A stretch of 64,000 nucleotides of DNA from Pseudomonas gingeri (GTDB taxonomy: Bacteria > Pseudomonadota > Gammaproteobacteria > Pseudomonadales > Pseudomonadaceae), in assembly GCF_013385635.1 (NCBI RefSeq), contig NZ_JACAPR010000015.1:95946-159945 (forward strand). Reading direction: 5' to 3'. The translations under genes and the position numbers were made by a program. Below the pieces are notes generated by a model that was not told the origin of the DNA, searched no databases, and saw only the letters and a list, made by a program, of their open reading frames with translations. Below are positions 6,825-17,762 of this stretch, piece after piece (positions within the stretch are counted from its first letter, which is position 1; the number at the start of each line of letters is the position of its first letter).

Positions 6825-6862
6825 CGAAATAAACGAAAGGGCAATATACGAAACAAACGAAA
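6825..6862. promoter_or_regulatory. Direct-repeat operator of the toxin-antitoxin pair
   Basis: CGAAATAAACGAAA (6825-6838) and CGAAACAAACGAAA (6849-6862) differ at one base and are spaced 24 bases start to start, about two helix turns. They sit 49-86 bases before the antitoxin start, overlapping AT-rich promoter-like DNA. Binding by the antitoxin is inferred from position. Confidence 0.6.
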
Positions 6863-6982
6863 CGACGAGCGATGCTGGCTTTTGGCTCGCGCGGGTTCCT
6901 GGGATGCCCCAGCTCGGTCCAGGGAGGCTGGGCGATTTCTGGCAGTTTTTAGGGCCGGAGAAATCGCCTGACCAGAAACGCA

Positions 6983-7005
6983 AAAGCCGCGCAATGCGCG
7001 GCTTT
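6983..7005 (-). terminator. Terminator downstream of tRNA(CAU)
   Basis: AAAGCCGCGC (6983-6992) pairs with GCGCGGCTTT (6996-7005) around a 3-base loop. On the minus strand the hairpin comes six bases after the tRNA CCA end and runs into CTTTTG. Confidence 0.8.
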
Positions 7006-7011
7006 CAAAGG

Positions 7012-7088
7012 TGGTGGGCCCACACGGACTTGAACCGTGGACCAAAGGATTATGAGTCCTCTGCTCTAACCAACTGAGCTATAGGCCC
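7012..7088 (-). tRNA. tRNA with CAU anticodon, probably tRNA-Ile2
   Basis: A complete 77-base cloverleaf with encoded CCA: 5' GGGCCTATAGCTCAG, anticodon loop ACTCATAAT, T arm GGTTCAAGTCC, 3' GGGCCCACCA. The CAU anticodon reads Met unless C34 becomes lysidine. The acceptor stem and anticodon arm resemble the Ile2 (AUA) tRNA more than elongator tRNA-Met, so Ile2 is favoured. Automatic tools may call it Met. Its 3' end faces the accessory stretch. Confidence 0.9.
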
Positions 7089-7103
7089 TCAGTAGGCCGC
7101 GAA

Positions 7104-10100
7104 TTATAGCGACGGTTTCTCGCCTGTGCTATCCGAAAACTCCGAAAGCGTTATATGAAGAAAAGTCGCGGCGAATTCCTCGGCCGCCAGCGGCAGGCTG
7201 ACGATGTAGCCCTGGATCTGTTCACAGCCTTCGGCCGCCAGGAATGCCTGCTGCGCGAGGTTCTCCACGCCCTCGGCAATCACCGTGAACTGCATGCTGC
7301 GACCCAGGGCGATGATGGCGCGCACGATAGCCGCGTCATGGGGATCGTCCGGCAGGCCGCGGACGAACGATTGGTCGATTTTCAGGATATCCAGCGGCAG
7401 GCGCTTGAGGTAGCTGAGGGACGAGTAGCCGGTGCCGAAGTCGTCGATGGCCAACTGCACGCCGAGGCGCTTGAGCTGGTGTAGCACTTCCAGGGCTTCT
7501 TCGGCCTGGCTCATGATGAAGTTTTCGGTGATCTCCAGTTGCAGGCAACCGGGCCGAAGGTGGTTGTCCTTGAGCAGTTGCTCGATGCGCGGTAGCAGGT
7601 TGGGCTGGCGCAGTTGGGCGCCGGCGAGGTTGACCGACAGGGGGCCGAAGTCGCCATAACGATGGGTCCAGCGCTGCATCTGGCGGCAGGCCCGTTCAAG
7701 CACCCAGTCGCCGAGCAGCAGGATCATGCCGTTTTCTTCCGCCAGCGGGATGAAGTGTTCGGGCGGGACGTCGCCGAAGGTCGGATGATGCCAGCGGATC
7801 AGCGCCTCGGCACCGACCAGGGCACCGGTATCGAGGCTGACCTTGGGTTGGTAGTAGAGGGCCAGCTCCTGGCGCTCGATGGCCCGCCGCAGTTCGTGTT
7901 CCAGGGCCACGCGCTCGCTGGCCTGGGCCGTGAGGTCGCGGGTATAGCTTTCGACGCGGTTGCGGCCCTTGGCCTTGGAGCGATACATGGCCGCGTCGGC
8001 GTTCTTGATCAGGGTGGCGACGTCGTTGCCATCCTTGGGGTAGAGGCTGGTGCCGATGCTGGCGCTGATAAAGAATTCATGCTCGCCAGCCTGGAACGGT
8101 GCGCCGAAGCAGTTCAACAATTTTTCGGCCAGGTATTCGGCATCGCTGGGTTGTTGGAGGCCGGGCAGCAGGATGATGAATTCGTCGCCGCCGAGGCGGG
8201 CGACGGTGTCGATATCCCGCAGTTGTTCCTTCAGGCGCAGGGCAATACCCTTGAGCAGCAGGTCACCGACCGGATGGCCGAGGCTGTCGTTGATGTGCTT
8301 GAAGCGATCGAGGTCGAGGAACAGCACCGCGCCCTGGCCGCCATTTTCCTGCTGGTTGTCCAGGGCCGCCAGCAACCGGCTTTCGAACAGGGTGCGATTG
8401 GGCAGCCCGGTCAGCGGGTCGTGGTGGGCCTGATAGTCGAGCCGGGCCTGGGCATGTTTCAGGCTGGAGATATCGGCGAACACGGCGACGAAGTGGGTGA
8501 TGAATTTGTCGCGATTGCGTACGGCGCTGATGGTCAGCCAACTGGGATAGAGCTCGCCGTTCTTGCGTCGGTTGTAGATCTCGCCCTGCCAGTGGCCTTC
8601 GGCGCTCAACTGGTGCCACATGGCGGCATAGAAGGCGCTGTCGTGTTGGCCCGAGGCAAGCAGGCGCGGAGTGTGGCCGAGGGCTTCGGTCTCGCTGTAG
8701 CCGGTGATTTCGGTGAAGGCGCGGTTGACCGCGCTGATGTGCTGCTGGGTGTCGGTGATCAAGACGCCTTCGGCGGTGCTTTCGAACACCGTGGCGGCCT
8801 GTTGCAGTTTTTCCTGCATCAGGTGACGTTCGGTGATGTCCCGGGCGATGGTCAGCATGCAGTCTTCGCCGCCGATGGGCAGGGGGCGGCTGGAGACTTC
8901 GCAGAGGCGGATCTGTCCGTCGCTGCGGCGGATATGGCAGCTGAAGTCGCGGACAAGACCGTCACGCTGCAGCAGTTCGAGCATGTGCTTGCGTTCGTTC
9001 AGGTTGACCCAGATCCCGAGGTCCAGGGTCGAGCGGTCCAGCGAACTGGCGCTGTTGTAGCCGGTGAGGCGGCTGAAGCCTTCGTTGACTTCCATCAGCA
9101 GCCCGTCGCGCTGCCGGCTCAGCAGCAAGCCGTCGGGAGAGGCGTGGAAAGCCTTGGCAAACTTCTCTTCGGAGGTTTGCAGTTGCTGCTGGGTTTCCTT
9201 GAGCTGGCTGATATCCCGTACCACCACCACCAGGGCCGGTGTGGTATCGAGATCAAAGGGCTCGGCGGAAATCAGGCCGGTGAACAGTTGACCGTTGTTG
9301 CGACGGAAAGGCATTTCCAGGTTGCGGATGCTGCCGCCCTGCAAACGCTGCAGGAGGCCCGGGCCGACGCCCTCGATGCCCCATATATTCAGCGAGGTGG
9401 CGGTGTGGCCGACGACGTCTTCGGCGCTCAGGCCGATCTGTTCCTCGAACGCTTCGTTGACTTCCAGCAGGCAACCGTCGGACAGGCGGGCAATCACCAG
9501 GATGTCCGGGCACTGCTGGAATACCGAGGCGAACTTCTGTTCCGACAGGCGCAGGGCTTCTTCGGTGCGCTTGGTTTCGCTGATGTCGATCATCAGTCCG
9601 CGCATGACCGGCTCATGGCCGTGTTCGATCAGGCTGACGATGTCACGCACCCAGAGTGTCCGGCCATCGGCGGTGATCACCCGGTAGTCGAGGCTGTGGT
9701 CGCGTCCGGCCAGGGTTTCATGGTCGCAGAAGGACTGGGCGCGGATCAGGTCGGCGGGATGCGCGATACTGCGCCAGAAGCCGGGTACCAGCCAGTGGGC
9801 CAGTGGATAACCGAGCAGGGCTTCGGCGTGGGGTGAAACGTAGGTGTAGGTGTAGTCGCTCACCCGCGATTCCCAAGCAATCGCCGACAGGCTTTCCACC
9901 AGGCCGCGGTAATGGTATTCGCTGCTGCGCAGCTCCTGTTCGAGGGCGATCCGCCGGGAGATTTCCGAACTCAGGCGCCGGTTGATGCGGATTACCACCG
10001 CCAGGACGGTGACCAGTAGCAGGACGCCCGGCAGGCCGTAGATCAGGACATCGGGCCAGAACGAGGAATTGACCAGTACATTGCCGACCCAGTGTTTCTG

Positions 10101-10847
10101 GATGGCGTCGACCTCGCCGGGGCTCATGTCGGCCATGACCTTGTCGAGAATACCCACCAGAATCTTCTGCTCCTGGGGCACGCCCATTGCCAGTTGGTAG
10201 CGGTAGGGCGTTTCGCCGCTGACATACAGTCCTTCGAGCTTGAGCTGGCGCAGGCTCCAGACACTGGAGGCGAGATCGCCTACCACGGCATCGACCTCAT
10301 CGGTGGCCAGCGCCTGGAGGGCCGAGCTGACATTGGGCAGGGCGACCAGGTTCAGGTCCGGATGGTGGGTGCGTAACAGTTCATGAGGGGCGTAGTTCTC
10401 CACCACGGCGATTTTCAGGCCGTACAGTTCCTTCAGGTTGTGCGGCTGGGCACCGCCCTCGTGGGCGAGGATGACAATAGGGAAGTCCAGGTAGGGGCGG
10501 GTGAAGGCCAGGTAGCTCTGGCGTTCCGGCGTGGACATGACGCCGGGCAGCAGATTGACCTGGTTATCCTTGGCCAGTTGCAGCACGGCCGTCCAGCTCA
10601 TGGGTTCGATGGGGGTGAGCTTGACGCCCAGGCGCTTCTCGACCAGCGCCATATAGTCGGCAGCCAGGCCCTGGTAATGTCCCTCTTCGTCGCGGAACTC
10701 GAATGGCGGCCATGAGGCATCTACACCCAGGCGAAGGTCCGGGTGGTCCGCCAGCCAGCTACGTTCATCATCGGTCAGAGTCAGCGCGCCAGCCGTTGCG
10801 GTCCAGGTGAGCAGCATCAGCAGAAGCAGGGCCGGCAGTCTGGGCAT
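7104..10847 (-). CDS. rmcA: RmcA-type redox-responsive c-di-GMP enzyme (SBP-PAS-GGDEF-EAL)
   Basis: 1247 residues, close to P. aeruginosa RmcA (PA0575) in length, domain order and location next to rpoD. Order: signal/anchor helix, periplasmic SBP_bac_3 domain (~25-260), membrane helix (~265-290), four PAS domains (~300-805), GGDEF and EAL. The diguanylate cyclase motif LGGDEF and the phosphodiesterase EAL motif (GAEALIRWHHP, IDDFGTGYSSL) are both intact. In P. aeruginosa RmcA degrades c-di-GMP and links redox state to biofilm matrix. The periplasmic ligand here is unknown. The gene stands alone between tRNA(CAU) and the rpoD terminator. Confidence 0.93.
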   Translation of the reverse strand: MPRLPALLLLMLLTWTATAGALTLTDDERSWLADHPDLRLGVDASWPPFEFRDEEGHYQGLAADYMALVEKRLGVKLTPIEPMSWTAVLQLAKDNQVNLLPGVMSTPERQSYLAFTRPYLDFPIVILAHEGGAQPHNLKELYGLKIAVVENYAPHELLRTHHPDLNLVALPNVSSALQALATDEVDAVVGDLASSVWSLRQLKLEGLYVSGETPYRYQLAMGVPQEQKILVGILDKVMADMSPGEVDAIQKHWVGNVLVNSSFWPDVLIYGLPGVLLLVTVLAVVIRINRRLSSEISRRIALEQELRSSEYHYRGLVESLSAIAWESRVSDYTYTYVSPHAEALLGYPLAHWLVPGFWRSIAHPADLIRAQSFCDHETLAGRDHSLDYRVITADGRTLWVRDIVSLIEHGHEPVMRGLMIDISETKRTEEALRLSEQKFASVFQQCPDILVIARLSDGCLLEVNEAFEEQIGLSAEDVVGHTATSLNIWGIEGVGPGLLQRLQGGSIRNLEMPFRRNNGQLFTGLISAEPFDLDTTPALVVVVRDISQLKETQQQLQTSEEKFAKAFHASPDGLLLSRQRDGLLMEVNEGFSRLTGYNSASSLDRSTLDLGIWVNLNERKHMLELLQRDGLVRDFSCHIRRSDGQIRLCEVSSRPLPIGGEDCMLTIARDITERHLMQEKLQQAATVFESTAEGVLITDTQQHISAVNRAFTEITGYSETEALGHTPRLLASGQHDSAFYAAMWHQLSAEGHWQGEIYNRRKNGELYPSWLTISAVRNRDKFITHFVAVFADISSLKHAQARLDYQAHHDPLTGLPNRTLFESRLLAALDNQQENGGQGAVLFLDLDRFKHINDSLGHPVGDLLLKGIALRLKEQLRDIDTVARLGGDEFIILLPGLQQPSDAEYLAEKLLNCFGAPFQAGEHEFFISASIGTSLYPKDGNDVATLIKNADAAMYRSKAKGRNRVESYTRDLTAQASERVALEHELRRAIERQELALYYQPKVSLDTGALVGAEALIRWHHPTFGDVPPEHFIPLAEENGMILLLGDWVLERACRQMQRWTHRYGDFGPLSVNLAGAQLRQPNLLPRIEQLLKDNHLRPGCLQLEITENFIMSQAEEALEVLHQLKRLGVQLAIDDFGTGYSSLSYLKRLPLDILKIDQSFVRGLPDDPHDAAIVRAIIALGRSMQFTVIAEGVENLAQQAFLAAEGCEQIQGYIVSLPLAAEEFAATFLHITLSEFSDSTGEKPSL

Positions 10848-10941
10848 AACGTAACGGTCTCGTTATGGCACGGGGAATCATTCGAGTGTAGACGGGCTAT
10901 GCGGGGAGGGAGGGACGCTTTTGTCGCTGTGCAGAAAGCAA

Positions 10942-10963
10942 AACCCCCGGCGGGCCGGGGGTT
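10942..10963 (-). terminator. rpoD terminator
   Basis: AACCCCCGGC (10942-10951) pairs with GCCGGGGGTT (10954-10963), only six bases past the rpoD stop. On the minus strand it reads into a short T run (GGGGGTTTTGC). Confidence 0.85.
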
Positions 10964-10969
10964 ATGGTG

Positions 10970-12817
<1,848 letters not shown>

Positions 12818-12884
12818 AACACCCTATCCACTGAAGGTCTTGGCGGGCAAAAAACAAGCCGAGGATTATACCCGAGCTATGACC

Positions 12885-14849
12885 TCACGCGCCAGTTGAG
12901 GTCGGGTTTGATGCAGGAAGATTGCGTTTTAGCAGGTCAAGCAGCAAAGATTTCTCTTCGGCGCTCAACTCGCTTTGTCGCGATTTCCTGAGAAGTTGTT
13001 CCAGCTTTCGCTCGCGCTGGCGGGCTGACAAGCTAGTTATGGTGTCGAAAAACTGTTGTTCAAGGTTTTCTCCCTCGATCAGCCACTCCTTTTCCGCCAG
13101 GCGGGTCAGCAATCGGCCCTGTTCGGTGCCGTGCCAACGTGAGATCAACTGAAATGAGCTTAGCTTAGGATTCTTTTGCACGGCTTCGAGCAAGGCCACC
13201 AGAAGCTGTGTATTGGTGTTGTCTTCATCCGCGAAGTGACCAGCGGTCTCGACCTTCTCGGCCAGTTGCGGATGGTGGACCAGAGTCCGCAAGGCGGTCA
13301 GGGTCGGTGGTTCGACGGCGGCCGGGACTCTCGGGGCACGTGGCTGGTCACGATCGCCGCCACGCTTGCCGTTCTTGTCCCAGGGCTTCTTGTCCCACTT
13401 CTTGCCGCCGGCGCCGGGTTTCTTCGGGGTCCATTCCTGCTGGGGCGCATAGGCTTCCTGCGGCTGGTGGTAATCCGAATAGTCCGGTATGGCATCGTAG
13501 TCGATACCGGGATCATAGGCCGGTGGCGGGGCGTCCATCGGGGTGCTGTGGGCGAGCTGGCTGACGGTTTCACTGGTCAGGCCGGTGATTTCCGTGAGGC
13601 GCTGGCGCATCAGGATCTTCAGGTTGGCGCCGGGAATCTTGTCGATCAGTGGCGCGGCGAGGGTGGCCATATGGGCCTTGCCTTCGAGCGAGCGCGGATC
13701 GGCTTCTTCGGTCAACTGTTGGAAGAAATAGTCCGCCAGCGGCTGCGCGTGCTGATTGATCCGGGCGCGGAAGGCGTCGGTGCCTTCGGCGCGGACCAGG
13801 GTGTCCGGGTCTTCGCCTTCGGGCAGGAACAGGAAGCGTGCGCGCCGTCCGTCCTGCAGGCTGGTCAGGGTCGCTTCGAGGGCGCGCCAGGCGGCGTTGC
13901 GGCCGGCCTGGTCGCCGTCAAAGCAGAACAGCACGTTGGGTACGATGCGGAACAGCTTCTTCATGTGGTCTTCGCTGGTCGCGGTGCCGAGCGTTGCCAC
14001 GGCGTTGCGCAGGCCTTGCTGGGCCAGGGCGATGACGTCCATGTAGCCCTCGACGACGATGATCTCGTCGAGGTTGCGGTTGTTCTTGCGGGCCTCGAAC
14101 AGGCCGTAGAGCTCCTGGCCCTTGTGAAACACCGGGGTTTCCGGTGAGTTCAGGTACTTGGGCTTGTCGTCGCCCAGCACCCGGCCGCCGAAGGCGATGA
14201 TGCGGCCGCGGCTGTCGCGGATCGGAAACATCACGCGATCACGGAAGCGGTCATAGCGTTTGCCGGTCTCGGCGTTCTCGATCAACAGGCCGGCATCGAT
14301 CATGGCTTTCTGCTGCAGCGTGTCGCTGGACAGGTGCTTGAACAGGTTGTCCCAGCCCGGCGGGGCAAAGCCCAGGCCGAAGTCGCGGGCGATTTCGCCC
14401 GTCAGGCCGCGACCCTTGAGGTAGTCCACGGCGGCTTTGCGTGCCGGGTGGCTTTTCAGCGACTGGCGATAAAAATCGGCGGCCGCGGTCAGCAGCGGGT
14501 AGAGCGGCGAGTCGGTCGGTTGTCGCGGCTTGTGCGGCCGGCCGCTTTCCTCGCGGGGAATCTCCATGCCGGCGGCTTTCGCCAGTTCCTCGACGGCCTG
14601 GGGGAAGTCCAGGTTGTCGTGGTCCATGATGAAGCCGAGGGCGTTGCCGCCCGCGCCGCAGCCAAAGCAGTAGTAGAACTGCTTGTCCGGACTGACGCTG
14701 AAGGACGGGGTCTTTTCCTTGTGGAACGGGCAGCAGGCAGTGTAGTTCTTCCCGGCTTTTTTCATTTGCACGCGCGAACTGACCACGTCGACGATGTCGG
14801 TGCGGTTCAGAAGGTCGTCAATGAAGCTCTGGGGAATCAACCCGGCCAT
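12885..14849 (-). CDS. dnaG: DNA primase DnaG
   Basis: 654 residues. DnaG makes the RNA primers for DNA replication. The N-terminal CHC2 zinc finger is visible as CCPFHKEKTPSF and YYCFGCGAGGN. The central TOPRIM domain carries VVEGYMDVIALAQQG and FCFDGDQAGR. A proline- and lysine-rich linker (TPKKPGAGGKKWDKKPWDK) precedes the C-terminal DnaB-binding helical domain. I chose ATG at 14849 (MAGLIPQSFIDDLL) as in other pseudomonads; the nine-codon extension would use TTG. Confidence 0.97.
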   Translation of the reverse strand: MAGLIPQSFIDDLLNRTDIVDVVSSRVQMKKAGKNYTACCPFHKEKTPSFSVSPDKQFYYCFGCGAGGNALGFIMDHDNLDFPQAVEELAKAAGMEIPREESGRPHKPRQPTDSPLYPLLTAAADFYRQSLKSHPARKAAVDYLKGRGLTGEIARDFGLGFAPPGWDNLFKHLSSDTLQQKAMIDAGLLIENAETGKRYDRFRDRVMFPIRDSRGRIIAFGGRVLGDDKPKYLNSPETPVFHKGQELYGLFEARKNNRNLDEIIVVEGYMDVIALAQQGLRNAVATLGTATSEDHMKKLFRIVPNVLFCFDGDQAGRNAAWRALEATLTSLQDGRRARFLFLPEGEDPDTLVRAEGTDAFRARINQHAQPLADYFFQQLTEEADPRSLEGKAHMATLAAPLIDKIPGANLKILMRQRLTEITGLTSETVSQLAHSTPMDAPPPAYDPGIDYDAIPDYSDYHQPQEAYAPQQEWTPKKPGAGGKKWDKKPWDKNGKRGGDRDQPRAPRVPAAVEPPTLTALRTLVHHPQLAEKVETAGHFADEDNTNTQLLVALLEAVQKNPKLSSFQLISRWHGTEQGRLLTRLAEKEWLIEGENLEQQFFDTITSLSARQRERKLEQLLRKSRQSELSAEEKSLLLDLLKRNLPASNPTSTGA

Positions 14850-15234
14850 GGCGTTCTCGTCTTTGCTGCGCTGCAAGGAGATCCCGAAAGGGGCTGGACG
14901 TCGTCGGGGCGTGCAGCCACGTGCGCTGCTCGATCGTTCGTCGTCTGCTCAATCATCGTCGGGAAGTGTATCTGCCGAAAACTCGCTGACCTTAATTTCA
15001 ATCAGCCTTTCAGGTTTCGATTTATAACTGTCGCTGTCGGGCGCGCCGGAGGTCAAGGTGACCGCGCAATGCCGCAAGCTGGAAAGGGTGTGCTCGTCGG
15101 TAGCCTTGGCAGGCTCGTCAGTAAAGACGCGCACCACTGGCAAGAAGCCAGTTCTGACGTGGTGAAGCGGGTTCGTCTGGGTCGCATCGGCGGCTTTGAC
15201 GGTGAAGCATCAAGCGATATCCGCAAATGCCATT
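14850..15234. other. Non-coding gap between rpsU and dnaG
   Basis: 385 bases with no supported gene. The only open frame (14949-15143, minus) begins with TTG and has no clear ribosome site. A TATAAA box on the minus strand at 15021-15026 may belong to a dnaG promoter, but no good -35 box is at the right distance. A yqeY/gatB-like gene, found here in P. aeruginosa, is absent. Confidence 0.6.
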
Positions 15235-15255
15235 AGCCCGGCTGAGGGCCGGGCT
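15235..15255 (-). terminator. Hairpin downstream of rpsU
   Basis: AGCCCGGC (15235-15242) pairs with GCCGGGCT (15248-15255). It lies 30 bases past the rpsU stop. No T run follows on the minus strand, so it could be a partial terminator that sets the ratio of rpsU to dnaG transcripts. Confidence 0.55.
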
Positions 15256-15285
15256 TGGCAGAAGCTTGCAGCGAACGTCTGTGTA

Positions 15286-15501
15286 TTAGTACAGACGAAC
15301 GGCGCGGCGCTGTTCGCGCTGAACTTTCTTGGCGTGACGCTTAACAGCAGCTGCTGCTTTGCGCTTACGCTCGGAAGTCGGCTTCTCGTAAAATTCGCGG
15401 CTACGAACTTCAGCCAGAACACCGGCTTTTTCGCAGGAGCGCTTGAAACGACGCAGAGCTACGTCGAAGGGTTCGTTCTCTTTAACTTTGACGGCTGGCA
15501 T
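15286..15501 (-). CDS. rpsU: 30S ribosomal protein S21
   Basis: 71 residues, the normal length. The sequence begins [20 protein letters not shown] and ends in a very basic tail ([20 protein letters not shown]) that contacts 16S rRNA. S21 takes part in initiation at the 30S platform. It is the first gene of the rpsU-dnaG-rpoD group, divergent from tsaD across a 195-base gap that should hold both promoters. Confidence 0.98.
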
Positions 15502-15696
15502 CCAGAGCTACCTTCATTCATTACCGGGGTCAACGTCCTCAGGCAAAAGCGCACTGGAGATCGTCGGTTTTTAAGGGTTGCGGATGTTAACCCCTCAACG
15601 GCAGGAATGCAAAGCCTCTGATCGAAAACCGCTGGTCGGGGCCCGGAGTGGCGACTATTATGCGCGCCTTCGAATTCAGCCTCAGGGCGTAAACCC

Positions 15697-16722
15697 ATGC
15701 TAGTACTGGGATTGGAAACTTCCTGCGACGAAACCGGTGTCGCGCTGTACGACAGTGAACGCGGGCTGCTGGCCGATGCGCTGTTCAGTCAGATCGACCT
15801 GCATCGGGCCTATGGTGGCGTGGTGCCGGAGCTGGCCTCCCGCGATCACGTCAAGCGCATGCTGCCGTTGATTCGCCAGGTGCTGGCCGAGGCCGATCGC
15901 GTGCCGACCGAGATCGACGCGATCGCCTATACCGCCGGCCCGGGCCTGGTCGGAGCCTTGCTGGTCGGGGCTTCGTGCGCCCAGGCACTGGCTTTTGCCT
16001 GGGGCATACCGGCGCTGGGCGTGCACCACATGGAAGGTCATTTGCTGGCGCCGATGCTGGAAGCGCAGCCACCGGAGTTCCCGTTCGTCGCTTTGCTGGT
16101 CTCGGGCGGTCATACGCAGCTGGTTCGGGTGGATGGCATCGGTCAATACGAGTTGCTGGGCGAGAGCCTGGACGATGCCGCGGGCGAGGCCTTCGACAAG
16201 ACGGCGAAGATGATCGGCCTCAATTACCCGGGTGGGCCGGAAATTGCCCGCCTGGCGGAGCAGGGCGTGTCCGGGCGTTTCGTCTTTCCTCGGCCGATGT
16301 GCGACCGGCCGGGCCTGGCGTTCAGCTTCAGCGGCCTGAAAACCTTCGCGCTCAACACCTGGCAGCAGTGTGTCAGCACTGGGGACGACGGTGAGCAAAC
16401 CCGTTGCGACATCTCGCTGGCCTTCCAGCAGGCAGTGGTGGAGACTTTGACCATCAAGTGCAAGCGGGCGTTGAAGCAGACGGGCATGAAGCGCCTGGTG
16501 ATCGCTGGTGGTGTCAGCGCCAACAAGGCGTTGCGGGCGTCGCTGGAGAAAATGCTCGGTGAAATGAAGGGCAATGTGTTTTACGCCCGTCCCGAGTTCT
16601 GTACCGATAACGGCGCGATGATCGCCTTTGCCGGTTGCCAGCGGCTACAGGCCGGGCAACAGGAAAGCCTGGCGATCAGCGTGCAGGCGCGCTGGCCGAT
16701 GGAGCAGTTGTCACCCCTCTGA
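15697..16722 (+). CDS. tsaD: tRNA N6-threonylcarbamoyladenosine synthase subunit TsaD
   Basis: 341 residues, ASKHA fold. TsaD transfers the threonylcarbamoyl group to A37 of ANN-decoding tRNAs together with TsaB and TsaE. The N-terminal ATP motif LGLETSCDETGVALYD and the metal-binding HHMEGH motif near residue 110 are intact, as are SGGHTQLV and the late AGGVSANKALR motif. The ATG at 15697 agrees with the family N-terminus. It is divergent from rpsU and convergent with plsY, with a 42-base gap. Confidence 0.97.
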   Translation: MLVLGLETSCDETGVALYDSERGLLADALFSQIDLHRAYGGVVPELASRDHVKRMLPLIRQVLAEADRVPTEIDAIAYTAGPGLVGALLVGASCAQALAFAWGIPALGVHHMEGHLLAPMLEAQPPEFPFVALLVSGGHTQLVRVDGIGQYELLGESLDDAAGEAFDKTAKMIGLNYPGGPEIARLAEQGVSGRFVFPRPMCDRPGLAFSFSGLKTFALNTWQQCVSTGDDGEQTRCDISLAFQQAVVETLTIKCKRALKQTGMKRLVIAGGVSANKALRASLEKMLGEMKGNVFYARPEFCTDNGAMIAFAGCQRLQAGQQESLAISVQARWPMEQLSPL

Positions 16723-16764
16723 CGGCTGGCCGGCGGGTTGCTTGAAGCATTTTCACGCTGTCGA

Positions 16765-17334
16765 TCAGAAATGTCGTTCGCGACCGGCAAAGAGGTCGCG
16801 TAGATTGCCACGGTGGCGCCAGACGATCAGGCCGGTCAGCACGCTCATCGGCAACAGCGCCGCCGGTTCCTGCCAGGCCAGTAGCGGCAGGGTCAGCGGG
16901 GTGGCGATCAAGGCGGCGAGCGAGCTGGTGCGGGTGAGGTAGAAGGTCAGGATCCAGGCGGCGATGGCCAGCAGGGCGGCAGGCGGGTAAAGCCCCAACA
17001 GCATGCCGGCGGCCGTCGCGACGCCTTTGCCGCCGCGAAAGCGGAAGTACAGCGGGAACAGATGGCCGAGGACGGCGCAGAGTCCGACCCAGGCCTGTTG
17101 TTGCAGTGACAACCCGGCGAATCCGGCGATCAGCACGGGCAGCAGGCCCTTGAGCAGATCGCCGAGCAGGGTCAGGATCGCCAGCTTCTTGCCGGCCAGG
17201 CGCAGCATGTTGGTCGCGCCGGCATTGCCCGAGCCACTCATTCGCGGATCGGGATTTCCCGTGAGGCGGCTGAGCAAAATGGCGAAGGACAGAGAGCCGA
17301 GCAGGTAGGCGAGGATCGCCAGTAACCAAAACAT
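16765..17334 (-). CDS. plsY: Acyl-phosphate glycerol-3-phosphate acyltransferase PlsY
   Basis: 189 residues, inner-membrane enzyme that acylates glycerol-3-phosphate from acyl-phosphate in the first step of phospholipid synthesis. At least five hydrophobic helices are visible. The conserved loops GSGNAGATNMLR (near 35-45), FRGGKGVATAAG (near 100) and the late W-R-H-R-G-N segment are intact. Upstream it is divergent from folB. Confidence 0.95.
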   Translation of the reverse strand: MFWLLAILAYLLGSLSFAILLSRLTGNPDPRMSGSGNAGATNMLRLAGKKLAILTLLGDLLKGLLPVLIAGFAGLSLQQQAWVGLCAVLGHLFPLYFRFRGGKGVATAAGMLLGLYPPAALLAIAAWILTFYLTRTSSLAALIATPLTLPLLAWQEPAALLPMSVLTGLIVWRHRGNLRDLFAGRERHF

Positions 17335-17408
17335 GCTAACTATTCCGGGCGAGGACGCCCTGATTCTAACGGCGCATTGCGCCCTTGTCGTGCTGTGGAG
17401 AAGAGCGC

Positions 17409-17762
17409 TTGGACAGAGTGTTTATCGAGGGCCTGGAAGTCGACACCGTGATCGGTGCCTATGACTGGGAGCGCGGCATCAAGCAATGCCTGCGTCTTGA
17501 CCTCAGTTTCGCCTGGGACAACCGTCCGGCCGCCGCGGGTGACGACCTGACCCTGGCGCTCGACTATGCGAGCGTATCGGCGCGTATCCAGGCCTTTGCC
17601 GAGCAATCGCAGTTCCAGTTGGTGGAAACCTTCGCCGAACGCCTGGCTGAAGTACTGATGAGCGAGTTCCAGATTCCCTGGTTGCACCTCAAACTGACCA
17701 AGCCGGGTGCCGTCGCGGCCGCCAGGGGCGTGGGCGTGGAGATCGAGCGCGGATGTCGCTAA
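17409..17762 (+). CDS. folB: Dihydroneopterin aldolase FolB
   Basis: 117 residues. FolB converts 7,8-dihydroneopterin to 6-hydroxymethyl-dihydropterin in folate synthesis. The sequence DRVFIEGLEVDTVIGAYDWE is the family N-terminus, and HLKLTKPGAV near the end is also typical. No ATG is available. I chose the TTG at 17409, preceded by GGAGAAGAG at a suitable distance. The gene overlaps folK by ten bases, so the two steps are coupled. Confidence 0.92.
   Translation: MDRVFIEGLEVDTVIGAYDWERGIKQCLRLDLSFAWDNRPAAAGDDLTLALDYASVSARIQAFAEQSQFQLVETFAERLAEVLMSEFQIPWLHLKLTKPGAVAAARGVGVEIERGCR

Noticed and set aside
6777..7088. Prophage or island attachment site at the tRNA
   Set aside because: No integrase and no second copy of the tRNA 3' end were found in the window, so no attachment site is annotated.
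7614..9836. 740-codon plus-strand open frame opposite rmcA
   Set aside because: Antisense shadow of a high-GC gene. The protein is low in complexity, matches no family, and the minus-strand RmcA domains explain the sequence fully.
14949..15143. 64-codon minus-strand frame between rpsU and dnaG
   Set aside because: Starts with TTG, no ribosome site, no recognised domain; kept only as part of the described gap.
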